Part shown: in pieces, positions 8,159-18,599 of the stretch
Numbering within the stretch: position 1 is the first letter of the stretch
Layout: each line of letters starts with the position of its first letter
Origin: Streptomyces sp. NBC_00250
GTDB lineage: Bacteria > Actinomycetota > Actinomycetes > Streptomycetales > Streptomycetaceae
NCBI RefSeq assembly: GCF_036192275.1
Contig: NZ_CP108088.1
Location: 7,984,001-8,048,000 of the forward strand
Length of the DNA: 64,000 bases
Direction of reading: 5' to 3'
Position numbers and translations under genes: made by a program
The notes under the pieces: generated by a model
Told to the model about the DNA's origin: nothing
The model's input: the letters and a program-made list of their open reading frames with translations, nothing else
Database searches by the model: none

Positions 8159-9136
8159 ATGTTCACTCTGCCCATCGGCGATGGTGCTCGGCTCCGCCCC
8201 CTGGAGCCCTGGCAGGCGCCGGAGTTCCTCGCCCACATCGACCGCGCGCGGGACAGCGTCGACCCGTGGATCCCCTGGGCGACCTTCAGCACCGACCTGC
8301 CGTCCGCCACGGCCACCCTCCAGCGCTATGCCGACCGGCAGGCCACCGACAACGGCGGGATCTTCGGCATCTGGCTGGACGGCACGTTGGTCGGCGGCGT
8401 CATGTTCACCCGCTTCGACAGCGCCTCCGGGGTGTGTGAGATCGGCTGCTGGCTCGAGAAGGCGGGGGAGGGGCGGGGCCTGGTGAACCGGGCCTGCCGG
8501 ACGCTGATCGACTGGGCCTTCACCGAGCGGGGCATGAGCCGGGTCGAATGGTGGGTCGCGGCGCACAACGCCCGCAGCATCGGGGCCGCGCGCCGGCTCG
8601 GCATGACGCGCGACGGCGTGCTGCGGCGGCATTCTCCGTACCGTGGGGTGCGGCACGACATCGAGGTCTGGTCGGTCCTGTCCGAGGAGTGGCCGTCTGC
8701 CGGGGAGGGGTCCGCGTCCGGCGTCCAGGCCGAACTCGACCGGCTGATGGGCGTGTTCGTCGATGCCTTCACCAACACCGGCGGCAGGCGGCCCGACCTC
8801 GGGGTCATCCGCGACGTCTTCATCCCGCAGGGGATGATCATCGCGAACGTCGGGGACGAACCGGTGATCTACGACCTCGACGCGTTCATCGAACCCCGCC
8901 AGAGGATGCTCACCGACGGGACGCTGACGGAGTTCTCCGAACGGGAGGTCGCCGCGCGCACCGAGATCTTCGGATCGATCGCCCATCGGTTCAGCGAGTA
9001 CCGCAAGTCCGGCTATCACAACGGCGAGTGGTTCGAGGGTTCCGGTCACAAGACCACCCAGTACCTCCTGACCCCGGCGGGATGGCGGATGTCCTCGTTG
9101 GCCTGGGACGACGTGCCCGCCGCCGTCACCGGGTGA
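8159..9136 (+). CDS. GNAT acetyltransferase fused to a SnoaL-like domain
   Basis: A 325-residue two-domain protein. Residues 1-180 are a RimJ/RimL-type GNAT N-acetyltransferase, with the acetyl-CoA region around CEIGCWLEKAGEGRGLVNRA and the conserved NARSIGAARRLGM motif. After a short linker, residues 195-325 resemble a SnoaL/DUF4440-type (NTF2-like) domain, ending in a beta-strand-rich segment with HKTTQYLLTPAGWRMSSLAWDD (22 residues split here by the two strands TTQYLLTPAG and WRMSSLAW). The start ATG at 8159 sits ten bases after GAGGGAG; another ATG at 8151 is out of frame. The acyl acceptor is unknown. The fusion is continuous in one frame with no sign of assembly error. Confidence 0.82.
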   Translation: MFTLPIGDGARLRPLEPWQAPEFLAHIDRARDSVDPWIPWATFSTDLPSATATLQRYADRQATDNGGIFGIWLDGTLVGGVMFTRFDSASGVCEIGCWLEKAGEGRGLVNRACRTLIDWAFTERGMSRVEWWVAAHNARSIGAARRLGMTRDGVLRRHSPYRGVRHDIEVWSVLSEEWPSAGEGSASGVQAELDRLMGVFVDAFTNTGGRRPDLGVIRDVFIPQGMIIANVGDEPVIYDLDAFIEPRQRMLTDGTLTEFSEREVAARTEIFGSIAHRFSEYRKSGYHNGEWFEGSGHKTTQYLLTPAGWRMSSLAWDDVPAAVTG

Positions 9137-9211
9137 CCGCACGGATCCGATCCCGGCGCGATCGAGGGCGAGGGCGAGACCGAGGGAGTGTGCGTGGTCG
9201 AGGGAGTGTCA

Positions 9212-9241
9212 GGGGCCGCACTCCGCGCTGGATGCGGCCCC
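9212..9241. terminator. bidirectional hairpin terminator
   Basis: A 9-bp perfect stem (GGGGCCGCA at 9212-9220, TGCGGCCCC at 9233-9241) with a 12-base loop lies between the convergent GNAT-SnoaL and VOC genes. It has no U tract, as is normal in Streptomyces. Confidence 0.7.
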
Positions 9242-9253
9242 CGACGGGGTCGC

Positions 9254-9643
9254 CTACGAGGTCCAGCCGCCGTACGGCACGGTGATCAGTTCCATGAGGT
9301 GACCCACCGGGTCGAGGAAGTACACGCCGCGGCCGCCGTCATGGTGGTTGACCGTGTCGGGCTGCTTCCGGTGCGGATCGGCATAGTGCTCGACGCCGTC
9401 CCGCCTGATCCGCGCGTACGCCGCGTCGAACTCCTCCTCGGAGACCAGGAAGGCGTAGTGCTGGGGGGTGATCCTGTCCGCGGGGATCGTGGCGAAGTCC
9501 AGCGTGACGTGGTTGCTCAGACCGACCGCGACGAACGGACCCCACTCGGCGGTGATCTCAAGGCCCAGCAGGTTCGCGAAGAACTCCGCGGATTCCCGGT
9601 TGTCCCGGGCGTGGACGATCGTGTGGTTCAACTCGACTGACAA
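9254..9643 (-). CDS. VOC-family (glyoxalase-fold) protein
   Basis: A 129-residue single-domain protein of the vicinal oxygen chelate superfamily, with the paired beta-alpha-beta-beta-beta modules: LNHTIVHARDNRESAEFFAN at the N-terminus and GVYFLDPVGHLMELITVPY at the C-terminus (metal-ligand Glu likely in HLMEL). I chose the TTG at 9643, six bases after GGAGG; the frame runs 20 codons further upstream but without a ribosome site. The GGAGG lies in a small hairpin (9647-9662). Substrate cannot be told from sequence. Confidence 0.85.
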   Translation of the reverse strand: MSVELNHTIVHARDNRESAEFFANLLGLEITAEWGPFVAVGLSNHVTLDFATIPADRITPQHYAFLVSEEEFDAAYARIRRDGVEHYADPHRKQPDTVNHHDGGRGVYFLDPVGHLMELITVPYGGWTS

Positions 9644-9646
9644 GGA

Positions 9647-9662
9647 ATGCCTCCGAAGGCAT
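9647..9662 (-). promoter_or_regulatory. hairpin enclosing the VOC gene ribosome-binding site
   Basis: On the minus strand ATGCCTTCGGAGGCAT folds into a 6-bp perfect stem with loop TCGG, and its 3' arm contains most of the GGAGG that serves the TTG start at 9643. It could mask translation initiation. The stem is short. Confidence 0.4.
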
Positions 9663-9864
9663 CTCCCGACACCTCCATGCCGCACCCGGTCGGTGACCGG
9701 CACGCGATGCCGCCGTAGATCCTATCCTGGTCGGTGCTGTCCAGGTAGCTGTCGCCCATGTGGCTGTCTCCCGGGGGCGATCGCTCTCATTCCCAGTCTA
9801 TGGCGCAGACGGGACAGAGGTCGACGCGGAGCCCGGGAGGGCTTCGCGCGGCGGGCGACAGCCG

Positions 9865-10602
9865 TCACACCCCTGATGTGCCCGCGGCGGGATCCGCTCG
9901 CGCCAGTTGTGCCGCCGTGTGCTCCAGCAGCATCTCCAGAACCGCCGGATAGGCGCTGTACGGCATGCTCCGGGCGAGAAGGCCGGCCGTCGCGGCGATG
10001 TGGGGATGCGACGCGGCGGGCAGCCGCGCGTACGTCGACCGCCACATCGCCTCGTCCTCCGCGCGGGCCTCGTCCGTCAGGGCAAGCGAGCCCGCGTCCA
10101 GGGCGGCGAAGGCGAGACTCTGGTCGATGAACGCGTGATACGTGCGGACCGCCGCCGGATCGGACAGCCCGGCGCCCCGCAGGATGCCGAGCACCGCCTC
10201 GTCCACCGCGATCTCGCGGGGCCGGCCGCTCACCCGGCTGGCGGTGAGCACGGCCGCCTGTGGATGGGCGAGATACGAGGCGTGGACGGCCAGGCCGAGG
10301 GCCCTCAGATCCACCCGCCAGTCCCCGGTCGCCTCCCAGCTGTCGAGCGCCCGCCCCATCAACTCGTCCCCGATGGCGCGGGTCAGGTCGTCCATCCCGG
10401 CGAAATACCGGTAGAGGGTGCTCGGGTCTGCGCCCAGCGCGGTACCCAGACGGCGGGCCGTCAATCCGGTGATGCCGTGCTCCCGCAGCACCCGCAGAGC
10501 GGCCTGCACGAAGAGCTCCTCGGACAGGACGGTGCCGCCCTGGGTGGGGCGTCGCCGACGGCGCGCCCCCTCCGGAACCACCTGCTTGGCCACGCCCGCC
10601 AC
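9865..10602 (-). CDS. TetR-family transcriptional regulator
   Basis: A 245-residue regulator. An Arg-rich N-terminus (GARRRRRPTQGG) precedes the helix-turn-helix at about residues 30-70 (GITGLTARRLGTALGADPST then LYRYFAGMDDL). The C-terminal ligand domain is of the TetR_C_1 type. It is divergent from the saccharopine-dehydrogenase-like gene, with 182 bp between starts, and may control it. The start is GTG at 10602. The 161 bp between this gene and the VOC gene hold nothing I recognise. Confidence 0.9.
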   Translation of the reverse strand: MAGVAKQVVPEGARRRRRPTQGGTVLSEELFVQAALRVLREHGITGLTARRLGTALGADPSTLYRYFAGMDDLTRAIGDELMGRALDSWEATGDWRVDLRALGLAVHASYLAHPQAAVLTASRVSGRPREIAVDEAVLGILRGAGLSDPAAVRTYHAFIDQSLAFAALDAGSLALTDEARAEDEAMWRSTYARLPAASHPHIAATAGLLARSMPYSAYPAVLEMLLEHTAAQLARADPAAGTSGV

Positions 10603-10707
10603 CCGCTCTCGTCGTCCGGTCGTCCTCCTGCCGCGTCCCGCCCGTACGGCGGTCGCATCCGGTCCGTACGCCGGTTTCTGCCCGCGACACGCCTTATGCC
10701 AACAGCA

Positions 10708-10737
10708 TTGACCTTAACGTGTGCCATCCCGTTGCAT
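10708..10737 (+). promoter_or_regulatory. possible promoter for the saccharopine-dehydrogenase-like gene
   Basis: TTGACC at 10708-10713 and TTGCAT at 10732-10737 are separated by 18 bases, roughly 50 bases ahead of the chosen start. The -10 match is poor, so this is tentative. Confidence 0.25.
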
Positions 10738-10784
10738 CAGCCCTGCCCGGAGGCGTCCGCCTCCCCGCAAGGAAGGTGTTTGAC

Positions 10785-12008
10785 GTGCGAGTACTTCTCG
10801 TGGGCGCAGGCGGCGTCGGAACCGCTGTCACCCGCATCGCGGCCCGTAGGGCCTTCCTCACCCACATGGTGGTCGCCGACTACGACCCCGCCCGGGCCGA
10901 GGCCGCCGTCGCGGCCTTGGGCGAGCGCGGCGGACGCTTCAGCGCGCTGCGCCTGGACGCGTCCGACCAGGAGGCGGTCGAGCGGGTGCTCACCGAGCAG
11001 AACTGCGACGTGCTGCTCAACGCCACCGACCCGAGGTTCGTGATGCCCCTCTTCGGGGCCGCCCTGGAAGCGGGCACCCACTACGTGGACATGGCCATGT
11101 CCCTGTCGGCGCCCCACCCGGAGCGTCCTCACGAGGAGTGCGGTGTGAAGCTCGGCGACGAACAGTTCGCGCTGGCGGGCCGCTGGGAGGAGAGCGGCAG
11201 GCTGGCCCTGGTCGGGATGGGTGTCGAACCCGGCCTGTCCGATGTGTTCGCCCGCTACGCCGCCGACGAACTCTTCGACGAGATCGAGGAGATCGGCATC
11301 CGTGACGGCGCGAACCTGACCGTCGAGGGCTACGACTTCGCCCCGTCCTTCAGCATCTGGACGACCATCGAGGAGTGCCTCAACCCGCCCGTGGTCTACG
11401 AGCGGGACCGGGGCTGGTTCACCACCGCCCCGTTCAGCGAGCCCGAGGTCTTCGACTTCCCCGAGGGCATCGGACCGGTGGAGTGCGTGAACGTCGAGCA
11501 CGAGGAGGTGCTGCTGGTCCCGCGCTGGGTGGACGCGCGCCGCGTCACCTTCAAGTACGGCCTCGGCGACGACTTCATCGCCAAGCTCAAGACGCTCCAC
11601 GAGCTCGGCCTGGACTCCACCGCCGAAGTGACCGTGCCCGGCAAGGACGGGCCGGTACGCGTCTCCCCGCGCGACGTCGTCGCCGCCTGCCTCCCCGACC
11701 CCGCGACGCTCGGGGAGCGCATGACCGGCAAGACGTGCGCCGGCACCTGGGTGAAGGGCACCAAGGACGGCGCGCCGCGGGAGACGTACCTCTACCACGT
11801 GGTCGACAACCAGTGGTCCATGCGCGAGTACGGTTCCCAGGCCGTCGTCTGGCAGACGGCCGTCAACCCCGTCGTCGCCCTGGAGCTCCTGGCCACCGGC
11901 GCCTGGGCCGGGCAGGGCGTCCTCGGCCCGGAAGCCCTTCCGCCGCGCCCCTTCCTCGACCTGCTGAACGCGTACGGGTCTCCGTGGGGACTGCGCGACC
12001 AGATGTGA
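10785..12008 (+). CDS. saccharopine dehydrogenase family oxidoreductase
   Basis: A 407-residue NAD(P)-dependent enzyme. It opens with a Rossmann nucleotide site (RVLLVGAGGVGTAVTRIA), followed by a saccharopine-reductase-type catalytic half with the segments LNATDPRFVMPLFGAALEAG and GMGVEPGLSDVFARYAA. The family includes lysine-pathway and carboxynorspermidine enzymes, and the exact substrate is not clear. I chose GTG at 10785, eight bases after AAGGAAGG; an in-frame GTG at 10776 and an ATG at 10719 are less well placed. It is divergent from a TetR gene that may regulate it. Confidence 0.85.
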   Translation: MRVLLVGAGGVGTAVTRIAARRAFLTHMVVADYDPARAEAAVAALGERGGRFSALRLDASDQEAVERVLTEQNCDVLLNATDPRFVMPLFGAALEAGTHYVDMAMSLSAPHPERPHEECGVKLGDEQFALAGRWEESGRLALVGMGVEPGLSDVFARYAADELFDEIEEIGIRDGANLTVEGYDFAPSFSIWTTIEECLNPPVVYERDRGWFTTAPFSEPEVFDFPEGIGPVECVNVEHEEVLLVPRWVDARRVTFKYGLGDDFIAKLKTLHELGLDSTAEVTVPGKDGPVRVSPRDVVAACLPDPATLGERMTGKTCAGTWVKGTKDGAPRETYLYHVVDNQWSMREYGSQAVVWQTAVNPVVALELLATGAWAGQGVLGPEALPPRPFLDLLNAYGSPWGLRDQM

Positions 12009-12040
12009 GCCGGCTGCGGCATCGGGCCGCCGGCCGGTGC

Positions 12041-12399
12041 TCAGCGGTGCAGCCGCTGCTGCCAGTCCTGCGGGACACGGCCTGCCGGGCCCGGGGTGGG
12101 CTGGTCGGCCGGGTGGCCGCCCGGCGGCGCCAGCGCGGGGCCGGCGTCGTACAGGCCGTCGGTGGCGTAGTTCCAGTACCACTCTTCGCCGGGCTCGAAG
12201 CTCTGCACCAGGGGATGCCCGGTCGACTTCCAGTGCGCGGTGGCGTGCTGGGCCGGCGAGGAGTCACAGCAGCCGACGTGGCCGCACTGGGCACAGCGCC
12301 GCAGGTGGAACCACCAGCCGCCCACCGCGTCGCAGTCCGCGCAGCCCGCGCCGCTGGGCGGGACGCCCGGGTCGATTCCGTCGATTCCGTCGGTCTCGG

Positions 12400-12403
<4 letters not shown>
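12041..12403 (-). CDS. UBP-type zinc finger protein
   Basis: A 120-residue protein with a UBP zinc finger in residues 20-70: CADC, CAQCGHVGCCDSS and the histidines of QHATAHWKSTGHPL give a full set of zinc ligands. In eukaryotes this fold binds ubiquitin C-termini; in actinobacteria it appears as a small stand-alone protein of unknown role. The ATG at 12403 overlaps the stop of the histidine kinase (ATGA at 12403-12400), so the two are co-translated and the zinc finger probably works with the kinase and the receiver-reductase fusion. Confidence 0.88.
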
Positions 12404-13901
<1,498 letters not shown>

Positions 13902-13905
<4 letters not shown>

Positions 13906-15578
13906 GACTGCTCCAGGTATCGGTGGACGAGCATCACGGCCATGGCTCCCTCTCCTACGGCGGAGGCGACGCGCTTCGCGGACTGGGCGCGGGCGTCGCC
14001 CGCCACGAACACGCCGGGAATGCTGGTCTCCAGGTGGTACGGCGGCCGGTCCAGTGCCCATTCGGGCGGCGGTCGCCCGTCCGGCGTGAGGTCCGGTCCG
14101 GCCAGGATGAAGCCGTGCTCGTCGCGCAGCACCGTCCCGTGGAGCCAGTCGGTCAGCGGGGCCGCCCCGATGAAGACGAACATCCACTGGGCGTCGACGG
14201 CTTCCGTGGCGCCGGTCCCGGCGTCCCGCAGGGTCAGCCGCTCCAGGTGTTCGTCGCCGTGCGCCGCCTCGACGACGGTCCTGGGCCGCACGGTGATGTT
14301 CGGCGCGTCCTCGATCTGCTGGATCAGGTAGTACGACATCGACGCCGTCAGGGACTCCCCGCGCACCAACAGCGTCACCGACTTCGCACCCCGAGCCAGG
14401 TGTACGGCCGCCTGCCCGGCGGAGTTCGCGCCCCCGACGATGTACACGTCCTGGCCCTCGCAGGAGGACGCCTCGGTGAGGGAGGAGCCGTAGTACACGC
14501 CGCGGCCGGTCAGGTCGGCGCAGCCCGGCGCCAGGAGCTGCCGGTAGGACACCCCGGTCGCCAGGATCACGCTGTGCGCGGCGACCTCCGAGCCGTCCGA
14601 GAACCGTACGACGCGGGCCGCGCCGTTCACCTCGAGGCCCGTGACCTCGCGCGCGGTGAGGATCTCGGCACCGAAGCGGCTCGCCTGGCGGCGGGCGCGT
14701 TCGGTGAGCTGCGCGCCGGACACGCCGTCCGGGAAGCCGAGGTAGTTCTCGATGCGGGAACTCTGGCCGGCCTGCCCGCCGGTCGCCGAGCGCTCGACCA
14801 GCACGGTCCGCAGTCCCTCGGAGGCCCCGTACACCGCCGAGCCGAGCCCGGCCGGGCCGCCGCCGATGACGACGAGGTCGTAGAAATCGGCGGCCGGTGT
14901 CGTCGCGAGACCCACCTGGGCGGCGAGCCCAGGGGCATCGGGCTCCACCAGTACGGTCCCGTCCGGGGTGATCACCAGCGGCAGCCGATGGCCGTCGACC
15001 CCGGCCGCCTCGAGGAGCCGCCGCCCTTCCGGCTCGTCGGAGGAGTACCAGCGGTAGGGCACCTGGTTGCGGGCCAGGAACTCGCGCACGTACGAGGAGC
15101 GGGCCGACCAGCGGTGCCCGACCACCTTCGTGGCGGGAACCGGGCGGTAGTCGCTGGAGCGCCAGGCCGTGAGGAGGTCGTCCACGACCGGGTAGAGCTT
15201 CTCCTCCGGCGGGTCCCACGGCTTGAGCAGGTAGTGGTCGAGGTCGACGACGTTGATCGCGTCGATGGCCGCGTTCGTATCGGCGTACGCGGTGAGCAGC
15301 ACGCGCCGCGCCCCCGGATACACGCCGAGGGCCTGCTCCAGGAACTCGATGCCGTTCATCTGCGGCATGCGGTAGTCGGCGAGGATCACGGCCACCAGGT
15401 CGCCCCGCAGCTTCAGCTCGCGCAGCGCCTCAAGAGCGGACTCGCCGGATTCGGCCCGTACGATCCGGTACCCGCCGCCGTAGTGGCGCCGCAGGTCGCG
15501 GGCGATGGCGCGCGACACGCCCGGGTCGTCGTCCACCGTCAGGATGACGGTCCGTGCCGCGTCGGTGGCCTGTGCCAT
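13902..15578 (-). CDS. response receiver - glutaredoxin-like - FAD reductase fusion
   Basis: A 558-residue three-part protein. Residues 8-130 form a receiver domain (VDDDPGV; phospho-acceptor Asp68 in ILADYRMPQ; LTAYAD; LLKPW). Residues 165-240 look like a glutaredoxin fold, but the place of the CxxC reads WSARS. Residues 250-558 are a thioredoxin-reductase-like FAD/NAD(P) unit (VVIGGGPAGLGSAVYGASEG; YIVGGANSAGQAAVHLA; GVFVAGD), again lacking the redox CxxC before the second dinucleotide motif. ATG at 15578 follows GGCGGAG and gives a receiver of normal length. It is the first gene of a coupled trio with the cNMP-kinase and the UBP finger. It may let a phospho-signal gate an FAD reductase; this is inference. 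The 202 bp upstream show nothing recognisable. Confidence 0.87.
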
Positions 15579-15780
15579 GCGGTCTCCGCCCTGCTCGCTC
15601 CGGACGACCGGCACGACGAGCTGCCGACACCGGCTCCTGCCCATCGTATGTTCGATCGCGGAGGACCGCTCCGGCACACGACACCGAGAGCGGCCCGGCC
15701 TGCCGGGTGACCGCGGAGACGACGGCTGGGGGCGCTCGTACCGCAGCGGGGGAGTCCCCGGACCCTCACTCCGGCGCAGA

Positions 15781-16677
15781 TCAGGGGCGCCGCCCGGTCG
15801 GCACGTAGTACGGGCGGTTGTGCGCTGCCACGGGAGGCGACTGGTAGGTCCAGGCGCCGGCGGCCGGTGTCACCGCGATTCCGTCGGGTCCGTCGGTTCC
15901 GTCGCCGAGGAGGGAGAGGACGTCGGAGCCGAGATCGCTCTCCGGCGCGTGTACCGCCAGCCGTGCGCGGCCGGCGTGTTCGGGGGCGGCCAGGTCGTAC
16001 CAGCGGTACGGCTGGTAGACGTTCATGGGGCCGGCCAGCAGGCGCCCCTCGCGGTCGGTGCCGTAGCCGGTGATCGGAGCGGAGTTGGCGGCGACGGGGG
16101 TGAGGCCGTCGAGGCCCGCCGTGATGTCGAGCAGGGGCCCCAGGTCTTCCCGCAGTGTGTCGTCCGGGCCGATCGCGGCCGCTTTGCATGCGACGTTCCA
16201 GGTCTCGCCCGCGGGCCCGTTGAGCGACGGCAGGCCGACTTCGAACCGGCCCGGGAACTTGGGCTCGGCGTAGAGTTCGCGCCCGGCCCTGATCGCGAAC
16301 GGGTTGTCGCAGACGACGTGGACGCGAGCGATGCCGAGCAGTTTCGTCTGGTCCCAGCCCTGCGCGTACTGGGCGTAGCTCAGGCGGGGCAGCCGGCCCT
16401 CCGCGCCCGTCGGGAACGCGATCACGTTGAACTCGATCTCCTGGGTGACGCCGCCACCGAACGCGTACTGCGCGAAGTACAGCTGGTAGTTGAGCGAGAC
16501 CAGCGCCCGCCCGTCCTCGAACACGGCGGCGGTCAGCTCCGGGTGGTGCTTGGCGAGCAGCTCGCGAACCGGTCCCGGTTCGACCAGCCAGTCGATGCCC
16601 ACCTGGTGCAACGCCCCGTAATGGAAGGGGAGTCGGAAGGGATCGCTGACGGGCGGCAGGGGCAGCGGGGCGGTCAT
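15781..16677 (-). CDS. acetoacetate-decarboxylase-like protein
   Basis: A 298-residue cytoplasmic protein that resembles the acetoacetate decarboxylase superfamily: the segment GRELYAEPKFPGRFEVGLPS recalls the conserved E-PK-hP core, and the ends carry beta-strand-rich sequence. The match is by eye and I am not sure the catalytic lysine is kept, so it may be a binding or structural homologue. Its start overlaps the stop of the GMC dehydrogenase (ATGA at 16677-16674), placing it in one operon with the dehydrogenase and its small subunit, so it likely acts on the oxidised product. Confidence 0.6.
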   Translation of the reverse strand: MTAPLPLPPVSDPFRLPFHYGALHQVGIDWLVEPGPVRELLAKHHPELTAAVFEDGRALVSLNYQLYFAQYAFGGGVTQEIEFNVIAFPTGAEGRLPRLSYAQYAQGWDQTKLLGIARVHVVCDNPFAIRAGRELYAEPKFPGRFEVGLPSLNGPAGETWNVACKAAAIGPDDTLREDLGPLLDITAGLDGLTPVAANSAPITGYGTDREGRLLAGPMNVYQPYRWYDLAAPEHAGRARLAVHAPESDLGSDVLSLLGDGTDGPDGIAVTPAAGAWTYQSPPVAAHNRPYYVPTGRRP

Positions 16678-18599
16678 GCGGAGGCTCCTCGGGAGGTCGG
16701 TGATGTCTCGCTGGTCACGGAAGGCGGCGGAGGAGGATCGAGGGACACCGGGCGGTCGCGGGACGCCAGGTCCGCCTCGATGTGCTCCGCGCTGCGCAGT
16801 GCGAGCGCGGCCATGGTCAGCGTCGGGTTGGAGGTGGCCACCGAGGGCATGCTGCCGCAGCCGACCGCGTACAGACCGGGGTGGTCCCAGCAGCGTTGCC
16901 GGCCGTCCACCACCGAGGTGGCGGGGGAGTCGCCCATGATGTGGGTGCCGGCGGCATGGCCGGCCCCGCGGTATCCGTACGTGCGGCCGCCGTGCTCGAA
17001 GCGCCCCGGCCAGGCCGCCACCGGTGCGTAGTCGGTGTGGTCCTCTGCGCCGAGCAGCTCGAAGATCTGGTCCGAGACCGCCCGGGCCGCCACCATCCCC
17101 TCACGCACGTGCTCGTCGAGGTCGTACGTGACGAGGGGGCGGGGCAGGCCCAGCGCATCGCGCTCGTGCGGGTGGAGGGTGACCCGGTTCGCGGGGTCGG
17201 CGCTCTGCTCCATCTCGAACTGAAGGGTGAACTGACGGCGGATCCGGTCACCGACCGCCCGCCGCAACTCCGCCCCGATGAGGCCCCGTTCGGTGAGGAA
17301 GTGGTGCACGTCCGTGTCGACGGGTCCCTTCGCCCAGATCCAGCCCCACGTCCCGAACTCGACGCGGAACGGCGCCCGCAGGCGGCGCGCGGGGCCCGCA
17401 CGGAAGCCCTCGAAGCCGGAGACCGAGCCGGGGCCCCGGTAGGGCCCGGCGTCCTCGGGCAGCAGGCCCCACGTCAGCAGGACCGGATGGTCCATCAGGT
17501 TGCGGCCGACCTGGCCGCTGCGGTCGGCGAGCCCGGAGAGCAGCAGCAGCCGGGCGTTCTCCACGGCGTGCGCGGCGAGCACCACGACGTCGGCGTGCGC
17601 GACGGACGCCCTCCCGTCGTACGAGCGGTACTCCACGCCCGTGGCCCGCCCGCCCGCGTCGACGAGGACCCGGCTCACCACGGACCGGTCCCGGAGCGTG
17701 ACGGTCGCGCTCCAGCGTCCCTGCGTCTTGAGCGGGGTGTACTTCGCGTACGAGGGGCAGTGCGGGATGCAACTGGCACTGCCCGCACACCGGCTGTCCG
17801 GGTCCGGCCGCCCGTCCCGGCCGCGCGGCACGTAGCCGCGCCCCGCGTCGTACCGGGGATCCGGGACGCCGTTGCGCGCGTGCGGGGTGCCCACCACCCG
17901 CAGCTCGACCTCGCGCCGGGCCACGGGATCCTTCACGCGCCGCCCGTCGAGGCGGGCCGAGAGCACGCGGTCCAGACGCGCGGCCGGCAGGGCCCGCATC
18001 GGGAACGCGTAGTCGTCGGGGAAGGGCAGCCCGACGTGCTCGCGCTGCTCGTCGGCGTCGGCGGCCACCCCCAACTCCTCCTCGGCGGCCCGGTAGTGGG
18101 GTTCGAGATCGTCGTACGTGAGCGGCCACCGCCGCCCGTACCCGAAGGTCTCGGTGTCGAAGTCCTCCGGGAGCATCCGGGGCGCGAGGCCGGTCCAGAC
18201 GTTGCCGGTGCCGCCGTTGGCGCGGACGTATCCGCTGGCGTACGGGAGCGGACCGTCCTGCCGGAGGTGACCGGACGCCCGGTACCCGGGGATCCCTTCC
18301 GTGCCGGCGAGATCCGACACGTCGGGCCAGGGGGCTGCCGGATGGGGCCGGAAGGGGAAGCCGGCGCTGGGCGGGTCGGAGGCCGGTTGCCCTTCGTGGC
18401 CGGGGCCCGCCGCGCCTGTGGCGTCTGCAGGGCTTGCGGCGCTCGCCGTATCTGCCGTATCTGCCGTACCTGTCATACCCGCCGTGCCCGCTGTGCCCGC
18501 CTCAAGGACCAGGACCCGTCGGCCGAGCCGGCCGAGCCGGTGGGCGACGAGCGAGCCCGCGACGCCGGCGCCCACGACGATGACGTCGTATCGCGTCAC
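16674..18599 (-). CDS. GMC oxidoreductase, FAD-dependent dehydrogenase large subunit
   Basis: A 641-residue flavoenzyme. The N-terminus has the FAD Rossmann motif VVGAGVAGSLVAHRLG. A long Ala/Thr/Gly insertion (about residues 35-75) follows. The C-terminus has GTHIMGDS and SNPTLTMAALA, which carry the GMC catalytic His/Asn region. Cys271, Cys277 and Cys281 form C-x5-C-x3-C, the spacing known for the 3Fe-4S cluster of FAD glucose dehydrogenase alpha subunits. The start is GTG at 18599, overlapping the small-subunit stop (GTGA). It probably oxidises a sugar or polyol and passes electrons through the cluster. The larger open frame upstream is a shadow. Confidence 0.88.
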   Translation of the reverse strand: MTRYDVIVVGAGVAGSLVAHRLGRLGRRVLVLEAGTAGTAGMTGTADTADTASAASPADATGAAGPGHEGQPASDPPSAGFPFRPHPAAPWPDVSDLAGTEGIPGYRASGHLRQDGPLPYASGYVRANGGTGNVWTGLAPRMLPEDFDTETFGYGRRWPLTYDDLEPHYRAAEEELGVAADADEQREHVGLPFPDDYAFPMRALPAARLDRVLSARLDGRRVKDPVARREVELRVVGTPHARNGVPDPRYDAGRGYVPRGRDGRPDPDSRCAGSASCIPHCPSYAKYTPLKTQGRWSATVTLRDRSVVSRVLVDAGGRATGVEYRSYDGRASVAHADVVVLAAHAVENARLLLLSGLADRSGQVGRNLMDHPVLLTWGLLPEDAGPYRGPGSVSGFEGFRAGPARRLRAPFRVEFGTWGWIWAKGPVDTDVHHFLTERGLIGAELRRAVGDRIRRQFTLQFEMEQSADPANRVTLHPHERDALGLPRPLVTYDLDEHVREGMVAARAVSDQIFELLGAEDHTDYAPVAAWPGRFEHGGRTYGYRGAGHAAGTHIMGDSPATSVVDGRQRCWDHPGLYAVGCGSMPSVATSNPTLTMAALALRSAEHIEADLASRDRPVSLDPPPPPSVTSETSPTSRGASA

